Origin: Massarina eburnea CBS 473.64
Taxonomy: Eukaryota > Ascomycota > Dothideomycetes > Pleosporales > Massarinaceae
Assembly: GCA_010093635.1 (NCBI GenBank)
Contig: MU006815.1
Span: forward strand, 11,995 to 75,994
Reading direction: 5' to 3'
DNA: 64,000 nt
Part shown: in pieces, positions 33,314 through 43,069 of the stretch
How the letters are laid out: every line of letters starts with the position of its first letter
Numbering within the stretch: the stretch's first letter is position 1
The notes under the pieces: model-generated
Databases searched by the model: none
The model's input: only the letters and a program-made list of their open reading frames with translations
What the model was told of the DNA's origin: nothing
Made by a program: the position numbers and the translations under genes

Positions 33314-33828
33314 AAGTAGGCTGATGGTCATGAGTTATGGGCAGCAGCATATTGGCGTCTAGTGTATAAGTACGGTCTGATTTTGGCTCATGAATGCGAT
33401 ACCTTAAGTATTCCACTGCTTGATTCGAATTCGTCTTTGACTTTGTGGCTCGTGTTCTCGGTTGGGCTTTTCAATGTCATCTTGACAACCTGACAGCCCC
33501 GCTACCTAGTCACGTGCGCTCGTGAAAAGCGTTCACGCGGTAACGAATGGTTCCATCCACGGCAATAATAACAACAACAATAATAATGCAAAGCCACAGT
33601 TCGTTTGTCTCTCAATCGCGCATTCACCCCGCGATACGCGTCGCTAAATGGCCAGCGCGTCGACGCGCACAGTTCGCGCAACCCCTGACGCGCTAGTCTG
33701 TTTCTGCCAGCCCCTCGGCCCATAAACAACTCTTCCACTCCCTCCTCTGCCGTCCATCATATTCCACTCCCATCATCAGCAATCCCGTATTTCTCGCCCA
33801 ATTCATAAGACTTCTTCTTATCACCGTA
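33314..33828. other. Intergenic, Cdt1 promoter
   Basis: About 515 bp without a gene. An ataataac/aacaata run lies at 33565-33588. Two MluI-type ACGCGT-like sequences near 33640-33665 would fit G1/S control of the replication gene downstream, but this is speculative. Confidence 0.35.
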
Positions 33829-35028
33829 TTGTATACTACGACTATCAATTCGACCCATAGGAACATGTCCCCCATCGACGCTAGCGCTTCGGGCGCGCTA
33901 CCCACCGAACTTCTCAACCTGCTGCACCTACATTCTTCCTTCCTCACAGCGCTGTCACTGCACTACGCGCACAACGGCACTGCGACGCCTGTCGACCTCC
34001 TCCCCCTCACCGAATCCGTGTCGAAAGTCTGGCGGCTGCGCAAAGTCACGTACGATGACATCCGTCTCTGCATCGGTGTGCTGGAGGCCGGCCCGGCGAG
34101 CAACATGAATCCTTTTCACCTCAGCGACTACGGACGCGGCAAGATCTGCCTCGAGATAAAAGACGAACACAGTCAAAACCTGGTCGGAGTGGGCGGGCTG
34201 AGCCTGACGGAAGACGAGCTCAAAGACATGTTCGTAAAGAGTTTGGATGCGCTATGGGCGGAGTGGTCAGCTTCCACGTCTAGCGGAATGGTGACAGCGC
34301 GGCCCGTCGCGACTCCCCGGAAACGCGGTCGCGGGCGTCCCAAGAAGTTGGATGTCAAGCAACCCAGCATCCAGCCCTTCGTCTCCGAGCACGGTCCCAG
34401 CATCCCCAAATTTGTCGCCCAGCTCCCCCTCGCCGAAATCACAACGTGCAGTTCCCTCACCGCCCTCGCGCCCCTGCAAGAAAAGGGCCGCAAGCGCCTC
34501 CGCGAATTTAAAGACTCTGTCCAACAAGGCCGCTCGGCGAAGAAGGCGCGCGATGTCGGAAAGGAAAACGCCGGACCCAGCATCAAGACCGAATCCGCAG
34601 ACCCGCAAACAAAAATGACGGATTTCGCCAGCGTCCGCAAAACCGCCCTCCTCGACCGCATCCTCGCAAAGCAAAACCTCGCCGCCTCCGCACCCAAAAC
34701 CTCTCCCGCCGAACTCGCCCGCCAATCCGCTCTCCAGCGCTCCGAAGAAGTCCTCGGCGTGCTCGCACTGCTGTGCGCGTCCAAGGGCCCTAGCCAGCCG
34801 CGCGTGTCGTTCTCTATGAATGCGCTCGTGCAGGCCCTGCAGGGCTCGATCCGCATGCAGATCTCAAAGGACGAGGCGCTGCGGTGTGTCGAGGTTCTGG
34901 CGGCGGAGGTCGCGCCGGGGTATGTCACGGTGATGCGCATGGGGGCCATGGTGCATGTGGTTGTGAATCAGGCGTTGCGACCGGTGAATGTTAGGGGGCG
35001 GTTAGTGGAATTGGGTGTTGCGTTCTAG
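33829..35028 (+). CDS. cdt1: DNA replication licensing factor Cdt1
   Basis: A single exon of 399 residues (387 if the Met at 33865, MSPIDASASG, is used, which I think likelier). The N-terminal winged-helix region includes LNLLHLHSSFLTALSLHYAH and VWRLRKVTYDDIRLCIGVLE. A flexible part follows with an AT-hook-like RKRGRGRPKK and basic clusters (EKGRKRLREF, RSAKKARD). The conserved C-terminal part is VRKTALLDRILAKQ, LQRSEEVLGVLALL, SFSMNALVQALQGS and RCVEVLAAEVAPGYVTVMRM, the MCM-binding winged helix of fungal Cdt1. It loads MCM helicase on origins in G1 with ORC and Cdc6 in the nucleus. No introns are needed. Confidence 0.82.
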   Translation: MYTTTINSTHRNMSPIDASASGALPTELLNLLHLHSSFLTALSLHYAHNGTATPVDLLPLTESVSKVWRLRKVTYDDIRLCIGVLEAGPASNMNPFHLSDYGRGKICLEIKDEHSQNLVGVGGLSLTEDELKDMFVKSLDALWAEWSASTSSGMVTARPVATPRKRGRGRPKKLDVKQPSIQPFVSEHGPSIPKFVAQLPLAEITTCSSLTALAPLQEKGRKRLREFKDSVQQGRSAKKARDVGKENAGPSIKTESADPQTKMTDFASVRKTALLDRILAKQNLAASAPKTSPAELARQSALQRSEEVLGVLALLCASKGPSQPRVSFSMNALVQALQGSIRMQISKDEALRCVEVLAAEVAPGYVTVMRMGAMVHVVVNQALRPVNVRGRLVELGVAF

Positions 35029-35767
35029 GACTTTTCGATCGAGATCTGAGGGTGGTGTTGTTGGATTCTTAGGAGACGGGAGAGTTCTGGTATTTATTTG
35101 TTTTGCTTTTTGCATAGGCCGTGAGCGTCGGGCGTAGGGCACGCATTTCTGGTGTTTATCTTTGTATTGTTTAGCGTCGTGTATGTGTGTATTGTTTATG
35201 AGTAATGTTTGCGGATGAGCGAGCAAGCGAAGGATCGGAGGAGGGAACTGTTATTGTTCGATCAGTCAGTCGGTCGTTTATATCATGAAGAACAAAAAAA
35301 GTACAAACTATCATCACATATAGCATTCTCCACCTTCCTTTTTCTACACCGAGAGGAGAAACCCTCCAAGACCAACCAGCAAGAAACCCTCCAACCTTCC
35401 AACCCCGGTACGTAAATTTATGAGGCTGTGCAGTGTAACGGCGTAGTTGGATATAAATACAGAATTAAAAATATTGACCTTATAAGAGCGGCTCGCAGTA
35501 GTAAGTACTCATGGACGGTAAGTCGTCCTAGGATGGAGAGGATGTGTATCCAATTGGCGCAACCACTTTTGCATCATCCTTGTTCCTTGTACTCATATGT
35601 CCATAGTCGACCACTATAAACGATAAACGAAGGAGACACCTTTCTCCAGCTCGAGAAAGAGTCCAGTTCGAATAGACATAGGGCTGAAGAAATCAATCTC
35701 GGCCGATGTCGGCCCACATTCCGGCACTTCGACGTTTGCTTCCCCACACGTCCACAACACCCCAAAA
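35029..35767. other. Intergenic, no gene seen
   Basis: About 740 bp between two plus-strand genes, comprising the cdt1 3' end and the purU-like promoter. An A-rich run lies at 35286-35305. No frame is supported. Confidence 0.5.
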
Positions 35768-36898
35768 ATGTCAACAGCAGCTCTACCCGCCAGGCTATAC
35801 AGGCCCAGCTACACCCTCCTGCAAAAGACGGTTTCCAAATCATTCAATTGCCGTTCAATCAGCTCTTGTGTCGGCCCGCCCATCCAAAAACCCGCTTTCC
35901 GAAACCGGCAGACCACGCAATTTTTCCGCGCTTTGCATGTGACTCAACACCAGAACTTTGCGACGACGAAGAAACCGACCGCAAAATCTGCAAAATCCAC
36001 ACGCCTCACATCCGCCGACCAAGAAGAACTCGCTCTCAAAATGGCATCCGCAAATGGGGAAGACCACTTCCTAACGCTCTCCTGCCCCGACAAATCCGGA
36101 ATCGTCTACGCAGTGACAGGACTCCTCGCAGCACAAAATCTCACTATCCTCGACCTCCAGCAATTCTCCGACCCGGCTTCCAAGAACTTCTTCATGCGTG
36201 TGCACTTCGGACACACCACGGATGTCTCCTCGTTGCAGACTTCGGTCGCCCAGCTCGCCAAAGACATGCAAATGGACTACAGCATCCGGCCCGTGAACGC
36301 AAAGCCCAAAGTGCTCATCATGGTATCCAAGATCGGGCATTGCCTCAACGACCTGCTCTTCCGGGTCAAGAGCGGGCAGCTCAAAATCGACATCCCCGCC
36401 ATCGTGTCCAACCACGCAGAATTCCAATCGCTAGCGCAAAGCTACGGGATCCCATTCTACCACCTCCCCGTAACCAAGGACACGAAAACGGAGCAGGAGA
36501 CCCAGATCCTGGACCTCATCAAAGAACATTCCATCGACCTGGTCGTGCTGGCGCGCTACATGCAGGTCCTGTCGCCACGTCTCTGCACCGAGATGTCCGG
36601 CCGCATCATCAATATTCACCACTCGTTCCTGCCGTCGTTCAAGGGCGCGAAACCATATCATCAGGCTTATGAGCGCGGTGTCAAGATCATTGGCGCCACG
36701 GCGCATTTCGTTACCGCGGATTTGGACGAGGGTCCGATTATTGAGCAGAGGGTTGCGAGGGTGGATCATGCGTTGAGTCCGAAGGAGTTGGTGGAGGAGG
36801 GGAGTAATGTCGAGTCTCAGGTCCTTGCTGCGGCCGTCAAGTGGTGGAGTGAGCGAAGGGTGTTTTTGAATGGGGCGAAGACTGTTGTGTTTAATTAG
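35768..36898 (+). CDS. Formyltetrahydrofolate deformylase (PurU-type), mitochondrial
   Basis: A single exon of 376 residues. Residues 1 to about 90 are a basic, Ser/Thr-rich mitochondrial-type presequence. An ACT domain follows (FLTLSCPDKSGIVYAVTGLL, LDLQQFSDP). The formyl-transferase-like catalytic domain then reads PKVLIMVSKIGHCLNDLL, IVSNH, IPFYHLPVTKD, LVVLARYMQVLS, INIHHSFLPSFKGAKPY (catalytic His and substrate loop) and HFVTADLDEGPIIEQ (catalytic Asp). It hydrolyses 10-formyl-THF to THF and formate. PurU is mainly bacterial but is a known single-copy gene in filamentous fungi. A Met at about residue 92 (MASANGEDHFL) could start a cytosolic form. Confidence 0.93.
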   Translation: MSTAALPARLYRPSYTLLQKTVSKSFNCRSISSCVGPPIQKPAFRNRQTTQFFRALHVTQHQNFATTKKPTAKSAKSTRLTSADQEELALKMASANGEDHFLTLSCPDKSGIVYAVTGLLAAQNLTILDLQQFSDPASKNFFMRVHFGHTTDVSSLQTSVAQLAKDMQMDYSIRPVNAKPKVLIMVSKIGHCLNDLLFRVKSGQLKIDIPAIVSNHAEFQSLAQSYGIPFYHLPVTKDTKTEQETQILDLIKEHSIDLVVLARYMQVLSPRLCTEMSGRIINIHHSFLPSFKGAKPYHQAYERGVKIIGATAHFVTADLDEGPIIEQRVARVDHALSPKELVEEGSNVESQVLAAAVKWWSERRVFLNGAKTVVFN

Positions 36899-37329
36899 TT
36901 TGGTGGGAGAGTGGGGGGTTTTGTATATAGGTTCGTGATGAGCGAAAAAGCATTGTTCTTCCCCAAATTTTTCATCCACTTGTTGGTGAATAGGCGGACT
37001 AACGTTTGATATGTCTCTTAATACTCGGAATGCTGGTCCAGGTATGCCGGGTGGCCGGGTAGTGCCGCATCCTTTCGCGCTAACCCAATGCCCCCGTATC
37101 GAGGCACGCGAGGATGACTCTATCTCGTCTCGAGGCTCACTAGCGCATCCGACAGGTGTCTCTGGGGTAATACGTGGAGAATGTACGGAGGTGGAGTGCG
37201 GGGATAGACGACCTCGTACAAAAGAATCCTCTGCGCTGTTTCTATGCGAAGCTGTTCAATCAGCACTGTTGCCTTACCATCTATACCTTTACCCGTACAC
37301 CATATCCTAGAGCATATCTCCTAATTATC
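36899..37329. other. Intergenic, no gene seen
   Basis: About 430 bp, comprising the 3' end of the deformylase gene and the promoter of the SDR. No motif stands out. Confidence 0.45.
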
Positions 37330-38467
37330 ATGGCATCCAGTAGCACGGCCCCCGTTACGCCAGAGAAGAAAGTCCAATTGGAAGGCAAAATTATTGCGAT
37401 TACAGGAGCAAACAGAGGTATGTATTGGGGTATAGTGAGAGTTGATATACATCAATGAGAAGAAGAAAAAGAAGAGAAACGTTGCTGCGGCAAGTCATGA
37501 TATTGGCCCCCTCATTCAAGCCTTGAAGAGACATCCCCATAGCATATCATACAATCCATTTCCCAATGACGATACTGACGATCCAAGGAATCGGACTCGG
37601 AGTAGCAGATTGCTGCCTCGCCAACGGCGCAGCACGCGTCTACTCCATCGACATCGGCGAAACCGGCGAAGAGTTTGCTGCCGTCGCTGCACGCTATCCG
37701 GACCGCATACTCGCGCTACAAGCCGACGTGACAAAGGAAGACTCCATCACAGCAGCCGTAGATAAGATTATTGGAGAGGCGGGCGCAATCCACGGTATGG
37801 TTTGCAACGCGGGGAAAACGAAGCATAAGCCTGCGTTGGACTTTACCACGGAGGAGATTGACCAATTATGGGGCGTGAATGTGAGACTTCTTGGTTGGTG
37901 ACGAGATATCGAGAGCTTACGAGACGCAGTTGTATGGATCGTTTTACTCGGCGCGAGTAGCTGCTCGGGCGTTCATTAAACTCGGTATCAAAGGCTCTAT
38001 TGTCTTTACCGCGTCTATGGCTTCCTATCGCCCCAACAAGGCTAGTATTATCACTCCCTTGCTGCCTGTTTCTTCGTCACTGACCTCTCTTCAGCGCGTC
38101 CCATCGGCTCCGTACGGCGCATCTAAAGCTGGTATACGCAACATGGTGCATACACTCGCGATGGAATGGGTAAGGCCTGTTACGTCCGAACTGCATGTGA
38201 GACATACACTAATTCGATACTTCCACATTACAGGCTCAGTACAACATCCGCGTAAACTCCGTGTCACCAGGCTTGGTGAAGACGGCAATGACATACTGGG
38301 TACCGCAGCAGCCGGACTGGGAGCAGCAGCTTGAGTACTACGGTGGCATTCCGAGGCTGGCAGAGGTGGAAGAGCTGGGGGGCGCCTATGTTTACTTACT
38401 CAGCGAGGCTGCGAGTTACACGACAAGTATTGATATCCCGGTGAATGGCGTCATTGGGATTTGTTGA
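37330..38467 (+). CDS. Short-chain dehydrogenase/reductase, five exons
   Basis: Exons 37330-37417, 37588-37880, 37930-38040, 38095-38169 and 38234-38467 give 266 residues. The cofactor motif is IIAITGANRGIGLGVA, split by the first intron (170 bp, GTATGT donor). Then come LQADVTKEDS, MVCNAGKTKH, VFTASMASYRPNK, and the catalytic YGASKAG with NMVHTLAMEW. The C-terminus NIRVNSVSPGLVKTAMTYW...ASYTTSIDIPVNGVIG is that of sorbose-reductase-like SDRs. The third intron (38041-38094, 54 bp) has GC-AG borders (GCTAGT), a CACTGAC branch, is stop-free and a multiple of three, and removal restores the conserved PNK-RVPSAPYGASK join. The remaining introns are 49 and 64 bp. Confidence 0.85.
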
Positions 38468-38841
38468 GCTGAGCCATGATGGGTCGCTGTGGGGGAATGG
38501 GTGAGCGGATCCCGGGACGGTAATGGGAGGGCTTTCCGCCGATATTGAAGCTTGTTCGATGTGGAGGCGACATGCAGTCGGTTTACAGGGTGGAGCATAC
38601 CAATATTCGTGGGAGTAATGTCCGTATACAGGCGAGGGAAGGTGGCGGTGCATATTATACCGGTCAAGGTAAGCTTCGGAATGCGCACTGCGTGTGTAAC
38701 AGTGGCGTCAGGCATCTAGATCTCGCCATATAAATGCAATACGAGGCGCTTAGACCCAGGGGTAAGCTGATGGCGGTCCGTGTTTCCGGGCGTATGCAGC
38801 CTTGGAATTGTAATCATGCAGCCTATGTCCAAATTCGTCTT
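38468..38841. other. Convergent 3' region
   Basis: About 370 bp between the ends of two converging genes. No gene. Confidence 0.45.
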
Positions 38842-41196
38842 TCATTCAGCCTTCTCTTTCTTCCTGATGATAGTTCGTCCCTCTGAATTTGATCGGGGTC
38901 GAGCCTTGCGATTCAGCCCTGCGTATGGCACCCCCTTGATGATGGGTGATAGTTCTGAAGCAACGCCAAACGCACAGTGGCCGACCTCTGACAGCCCGTT
39001 TATTCCTAAAACTTCGATATCACTGTACTCGTTGAGAACGCCGAATTGCAACTTCGTGTTCATAAGCTCCAACGGCATGGGGTTGTTGCCCAAACAGGCT
39101 CCGCGACTGATATCGTCCAGTGTTTGATTGCGAGTTGTAACCATGACACGGGAGAATCCGACTGTCCAGGTCGTGCCGTCGTTCCAGATAGTCCACATAC
39201 CGAAAACCAGGATGATGAAAGTGAGGAGAATGACGGGTGCATAGCAGCCCCATAGCTTACCCGCATCGTAGACGAAGGTCGATTGGACGCGGGTTCGGTT
39301 CACGACGATGCTCTCTTCGGACACTACGAGCATCTGGGGGGAGGAAAAGAGCGAGAGGACGGCGTCAGAGTAGAAGCTTTCGAGTTGGGCAGGGAGGTCC
39401 TCGACGGGTGTGCTAGTTACGTTGCTGACTAGTCGTGTCTGTGTAATCTGTGAAAAAACTCGAGGGTAAGACGGCCCAGGGAATTCAGGCTCTAATTCTA
39501 TCCTTCCACTCAGAAACTTGCGCATTAACTGGCCTACCGCATGGTAGGCGGCAGTTTTCTTGTACAAGGCCACGTCGTGGGGACTGACAAAGTTTGATTC
39601 CGGGGCAGGATTTTGCACGTTCGGTAGACCGTTTTCTAATTTGGTGAAGTTGGTGTCGACGATTGGTGACAGATATTCACGAGTAACTTCGGTGGTGTAG
39701 AACGGTTCCGTGTAGTTCCAATTAACAGTGTATCTCGTTTCGTAGTGAATGCAACGAAAGATGTGGGGATCGTATCTGGCCGTCCAGCTTTCTGCGAGAG
39801 GCGAATCCTCGGGTAGCTTCTCGGTTGAGTTGATCGAATAACCGATCCATAACACGGGCTCATACTTGAATATTCCTAGGTCATCTGGTATACTTCCCAA
39901 AGGGACGCCTCCTTGGGCGGAAAGATTGCCGGCCTGGGGGCTCTTATAATCGCCAATGTCCACTTGAGCATAATACACGTCTTTTCCCTCTGGAACAAGA
40001 GCGCTGGTATTGAATGGTGCTCCCATATCTCTCAACTTCTCGTTGTCTTCTGGACCGTTCGCAACCATTTCGCATTTATAACCCGGACCAACAAAAGAAG
40101 TAGTGTAAGTGCAGTTGAAGTTACCACCACAGGAGGTTTGTCGTGCATCTTGCCTGTTTAGCGAGTGGCTTTCAAGACTGTACACGGACATGATGGACAC
40201 GCGGGTTAAATCCAGGGATGGCTGGTCGTAGTAGTCAAACCATCCATCGGCTTCGCTTTTGACATCCGTGGTGTTGTAGAACATAACAGAGCGCTTCTTG
40301 GTCCCATCTGGCAGAACGAGTGGTGTACGCCAATCATTTGTCGACTCAGCCGAAAAATCCAGGGTTGGAACGTTAATGGTGACGTTGCTAACTTCGATAA
40401 AATCTCCGAATGTCAAGGCTCCAGGAGAAAAGATAATGGTAGCGAGAGGGATGAGCCATAAAATCAAGGCGATAACCGTAAGGATCGGGGCCTTGAGGAT
40501 CGTCTCCCAGTTGAAGAAGAGTGTGGGGTCCTCGGTCGCAAGAAAAAGCTGGTCAATGGACCATATTGAGAGAGCGCGTTGTCGCAGCGTCTTCCATAGT
40601 CGTTGGCGATAAACGATAATAACAGTGCCGCCAAATGCAACCTTCGAGAAGTATGCAAGCGCTCGACCGTACAACACTTCGCGAATCTTTGCCGTCTCAT
40701 CCTCTATTGCCTGGTGATGCAGCGAAGAGTACAGGAGATGCTGACCAACTGCAAGAAAGACTCCGATCATCCAAGCCGTGAACATGGTAACGGGTATTCG
40801 AGGATGAATCCTCCATTGCGCTGCTTGGGTTGAGCGATGTGCGATAAGCCGTTCTGTAGCGGGGTCTGTCTTCTTTCGCGAAAACGAAGACCCAAATGAT
40901 GTGCTATGAAGAAATTGCGGTCTAGGTGGGTAAGAAGCCATGGGTGAATACGGTTGTTGACGGTAGACATGGTCTGGTGACATTGGCGCCCTCATCTCTT
41001 TCATCGGTACCCCCCATCCTTGTTCAAGTGCTTTCGAAAATCGCGACTGCTCCCTCTTTTCCTTGAAATCCGGAGAGCTCGAAGCGGATCTGTGTGGTGT
41101 ACTATCGGTGTAAGCCGGGCGAGCTCTTCGAAATTTCGGCGACGCTAATGGTGACACTGGCGAGTGCATAGCCATTGTGAATTGGTATGTCGGCAA
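38842..41196 (-). CDS. Large fungal integral membrane protein with lumenal loop
   Basis: A single exon of 784 residues. A disordered basic N-terminus of about 130 residues precedes three membrane segments (about 134-155 PVTMFTAWMIGVFLAVG, 178-196, and 234-256 ILTVIALILWLIPLATIIF). A long glycosylatable loop of about 390 residues follows, with many NxT/S sites and conserved Cys (SCGGNFNCTYTTSFVGPGYKC). A fourth helix (CYAPVILLTFIILVFGMWTIW) lies near residue 660, with a cytoplasmic tail containing FGVL. This architecture is that of a family abundant in Pezizomycotina, often mis-labelled formylmethionine deformylase-like; nothing here resembles a deformylase. A plasma-membrane receptor or cell-wall-linked role is possible but unproven. 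Confidence 0.75.
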   Translation of the reverse strand: MPTYQFTMAMHSPVSPLASPKFRRARPAYTDSTPHRSASSSPDFKEKREQSRFSKALEQGWGVPMKEMRAPMSPDHVYRQQPYSPMASYPPRPQFLHSTSFGSSFSRKKTDPATERLIAHRSTQAAQWRIHPRIPVTMFTAWMIGVFLAVGQHLLYSSLHHQAIEDETAKIREVLYGRALAYFSKVAFGGTVIIVYRQRLWKTLRQRALSIWSIDQLFLATEDPTLFFNWETILKAPILTVIALILWLIPLATIIFSPGALTFGDFIEVSNVTINVPTLDFSAESTNDWRTPLVLPDGTKKRSVMFYNTTDVKSEADGWFDYYDQPSLDLTRVSIMSVYSLESHSLNRQDARQTSCGGNFNCTYTTSFVGPGYKCEMVANGPEDNEKLRDMGAPFNTSALVPEGKDVYYAQVDIGDYKSPQAGNLSAQGGVPLGSIPDDLGIFKYEPVLWIGYSINSTEKLPEDSPLAESWTARYDPHIFRCIHYETRYTVNWNYTEPFYTTEVTREYLSPIVDTNFTKLENGLPNVQNPAPESNFVSPHDVALYKKTAAYHAVGQLMRKFLSGRIELEPEFPGPSYPRVFSQITQTRLVSNVTSTPVEDLPAQLESFYSDAVLSLFSSPQMLVVSEESIVVNRTRVQSTFVYDAGKLWGCYAPVILLTFIILVFGMWTIWNDGTTWTVGFSRVMVTTRNQTLDDISRGACLGNNPMPLELMNTKLQFGVLNEYSDIEVLGINGLSEVGHCAFGVASELSPIIKGVPYAGLNRKARPRSNSEGRTIIRKKEKAE

Positions 41197-43069
41197 GATC
41201 GATTCAAGATTAAGTCAACGTCAGCATTGCGGCAATACGAATGAAAGAATGTGGACGCCTAGCACATAGCCTGGAAGCGTGAATGAATGTATGCGAAAAA
41301 GGGTAAGAAATGGGAATGATGAAGCGGGGAGAGTTTCGGTGTACACAGCACCTGGCTCGGCTGAGAATGCGCCTTAGTCGGAGCGGCTCATCAGCTCAAC
41401 GTGTAAGATGCGTGAGCCACACTCCTTCATCGATGGGTTGCGTGCTGGGCGACAAATAAAACGAGTCAATCTCCGCTACTTGACATGCGCATGCTGGCAG
41501 CATGCTATCATAATCTCGGGGAATATCTCTGGCATACTTGAGACATACTCCATACGGATTTCCACAGAATGGGTTGAGGTTGGGGGCAATAATCCTATGT
41601 ACAGAACGCTTGTCGATATAAAGTTAGTTTGACATGAGACAGTCCTGGACCAGGGTACTTGGAATTGCGCTTGTAGCGAATCATTGTGGCGAAGTACATA
41701 CGATAAGCGCATCGTGAGTTCGTCGGTACTCTTTCGTGGGTCAGCCATTCTCCTTTCTCGAAGTTGAATCCACAGCTTTTCGTCTCTCTTCACTTTGTAG
41801 GAAGGTGCTGCGACGAATTAGGTTGAAGACCAATTTGAGATTCCTTGCCCGCATTTCGGATGTATGTCACTTGTATTTCGAGGTGGTTGGATATGTCCCG
41901 AACACCGTTCGCTTGCGGCTTGGTAGGATCCTACCTGTCGATGAACCCCGCGTTAAGCCAATGGTTTCACAGCATTTGCTTGCTTTCGGAGCTCAAATGG
42001 AATCCTCAAAACCTCGCTCCGCGTCGACCTTGATAAAGTTAATGTGACCAAGGGATACCTCGCCGTACATTGGCAGCGGTGCAGGTAATGAACACGAGAC
42101 AAAGAGCTGGTTGTCTCCCTACATACGTAACTGCTCGCAGCTTCTGGCAGGAAATGATTACCGAAATCATAGCCTGGCGGGTGTCTGTGCCGCAAGTTCT
42201 ATGCAAGTTGTATGCGGTATGCGGTCAATTATACATCATACACATTTCCAAGCGTCCGATTGATGGGAGAAATCTGTAGATGGTCCGAATGCCTGTTCTT
42301 CGTTTGGTGTCTGATAGCAGGCATTCTTGCCTACGTATTGAGTACAAGATATTCGTGCGTTGAACCTGAGTTATGTTTGGGCGGACCCGGGTTCTTGGTG
42401 ACGGCAATAATGGGACGCTGTCCGGTCCTTCGCCGTCCCGAATGATCCGGATTCCGGATAAGAGTATCGGAGACCGAGCATGATGGCTGTAGCATTCTGG
42501 CCGAGATGTGATGTATACCAGCTGATATGTCGTCGCGCGCATGATGCTTCCTTTTTCGTAGCTCGTCACGAAATTCCACCTTTTGATACTGTCCCGCACG
42601 TAGATAGAAGTTCTACCCCATTCACATCCAGAGAAATACACATTGTAGAAGAACCGTCCATGGAGACGGGTTCGTTGGGTGAATGGCCGGGTGAAAGGGC
42701 GGAGCCGAAAGGGTGGAGCCGGGCCCGTCCGATTTATGTTGGGAAAACCTCTAGCGCCTTTGTGGTTAGCGTCCCTAAGTCATGATTTGCGAAGTCACAT
42801 GAGTTCCCAGGCCTACCATAACACATACTCACCAGCCCAAGACCATTGACATTCGTTTTGAACTTGAAGCCATATTACACTACTGAAAGTTCTCATACAC
42901 TTGACTCCATAACTCCTGTCACCAATCATCTTTAAAGGCGGAGAACTTCAAGAGTAGATGAAGAAGTCATAATGACGACAATGTCGCCTTTGTGGAATTA
43001 TAGACCAATGTCTACCAAGTATAAAATTCAAAGACGGGGACCTCCCGACCCTTCTAATAAAAAATGTTT
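41197..43069. other. Gene-free interval of 1.9 kb
   Basis: Only random-looking overlapping frames occur. Both flanking genes are on the minus strand, so the left part holds the promoter of the membrane-protein gene. No repeat or RNA was recognised. Confidence 0.5.
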
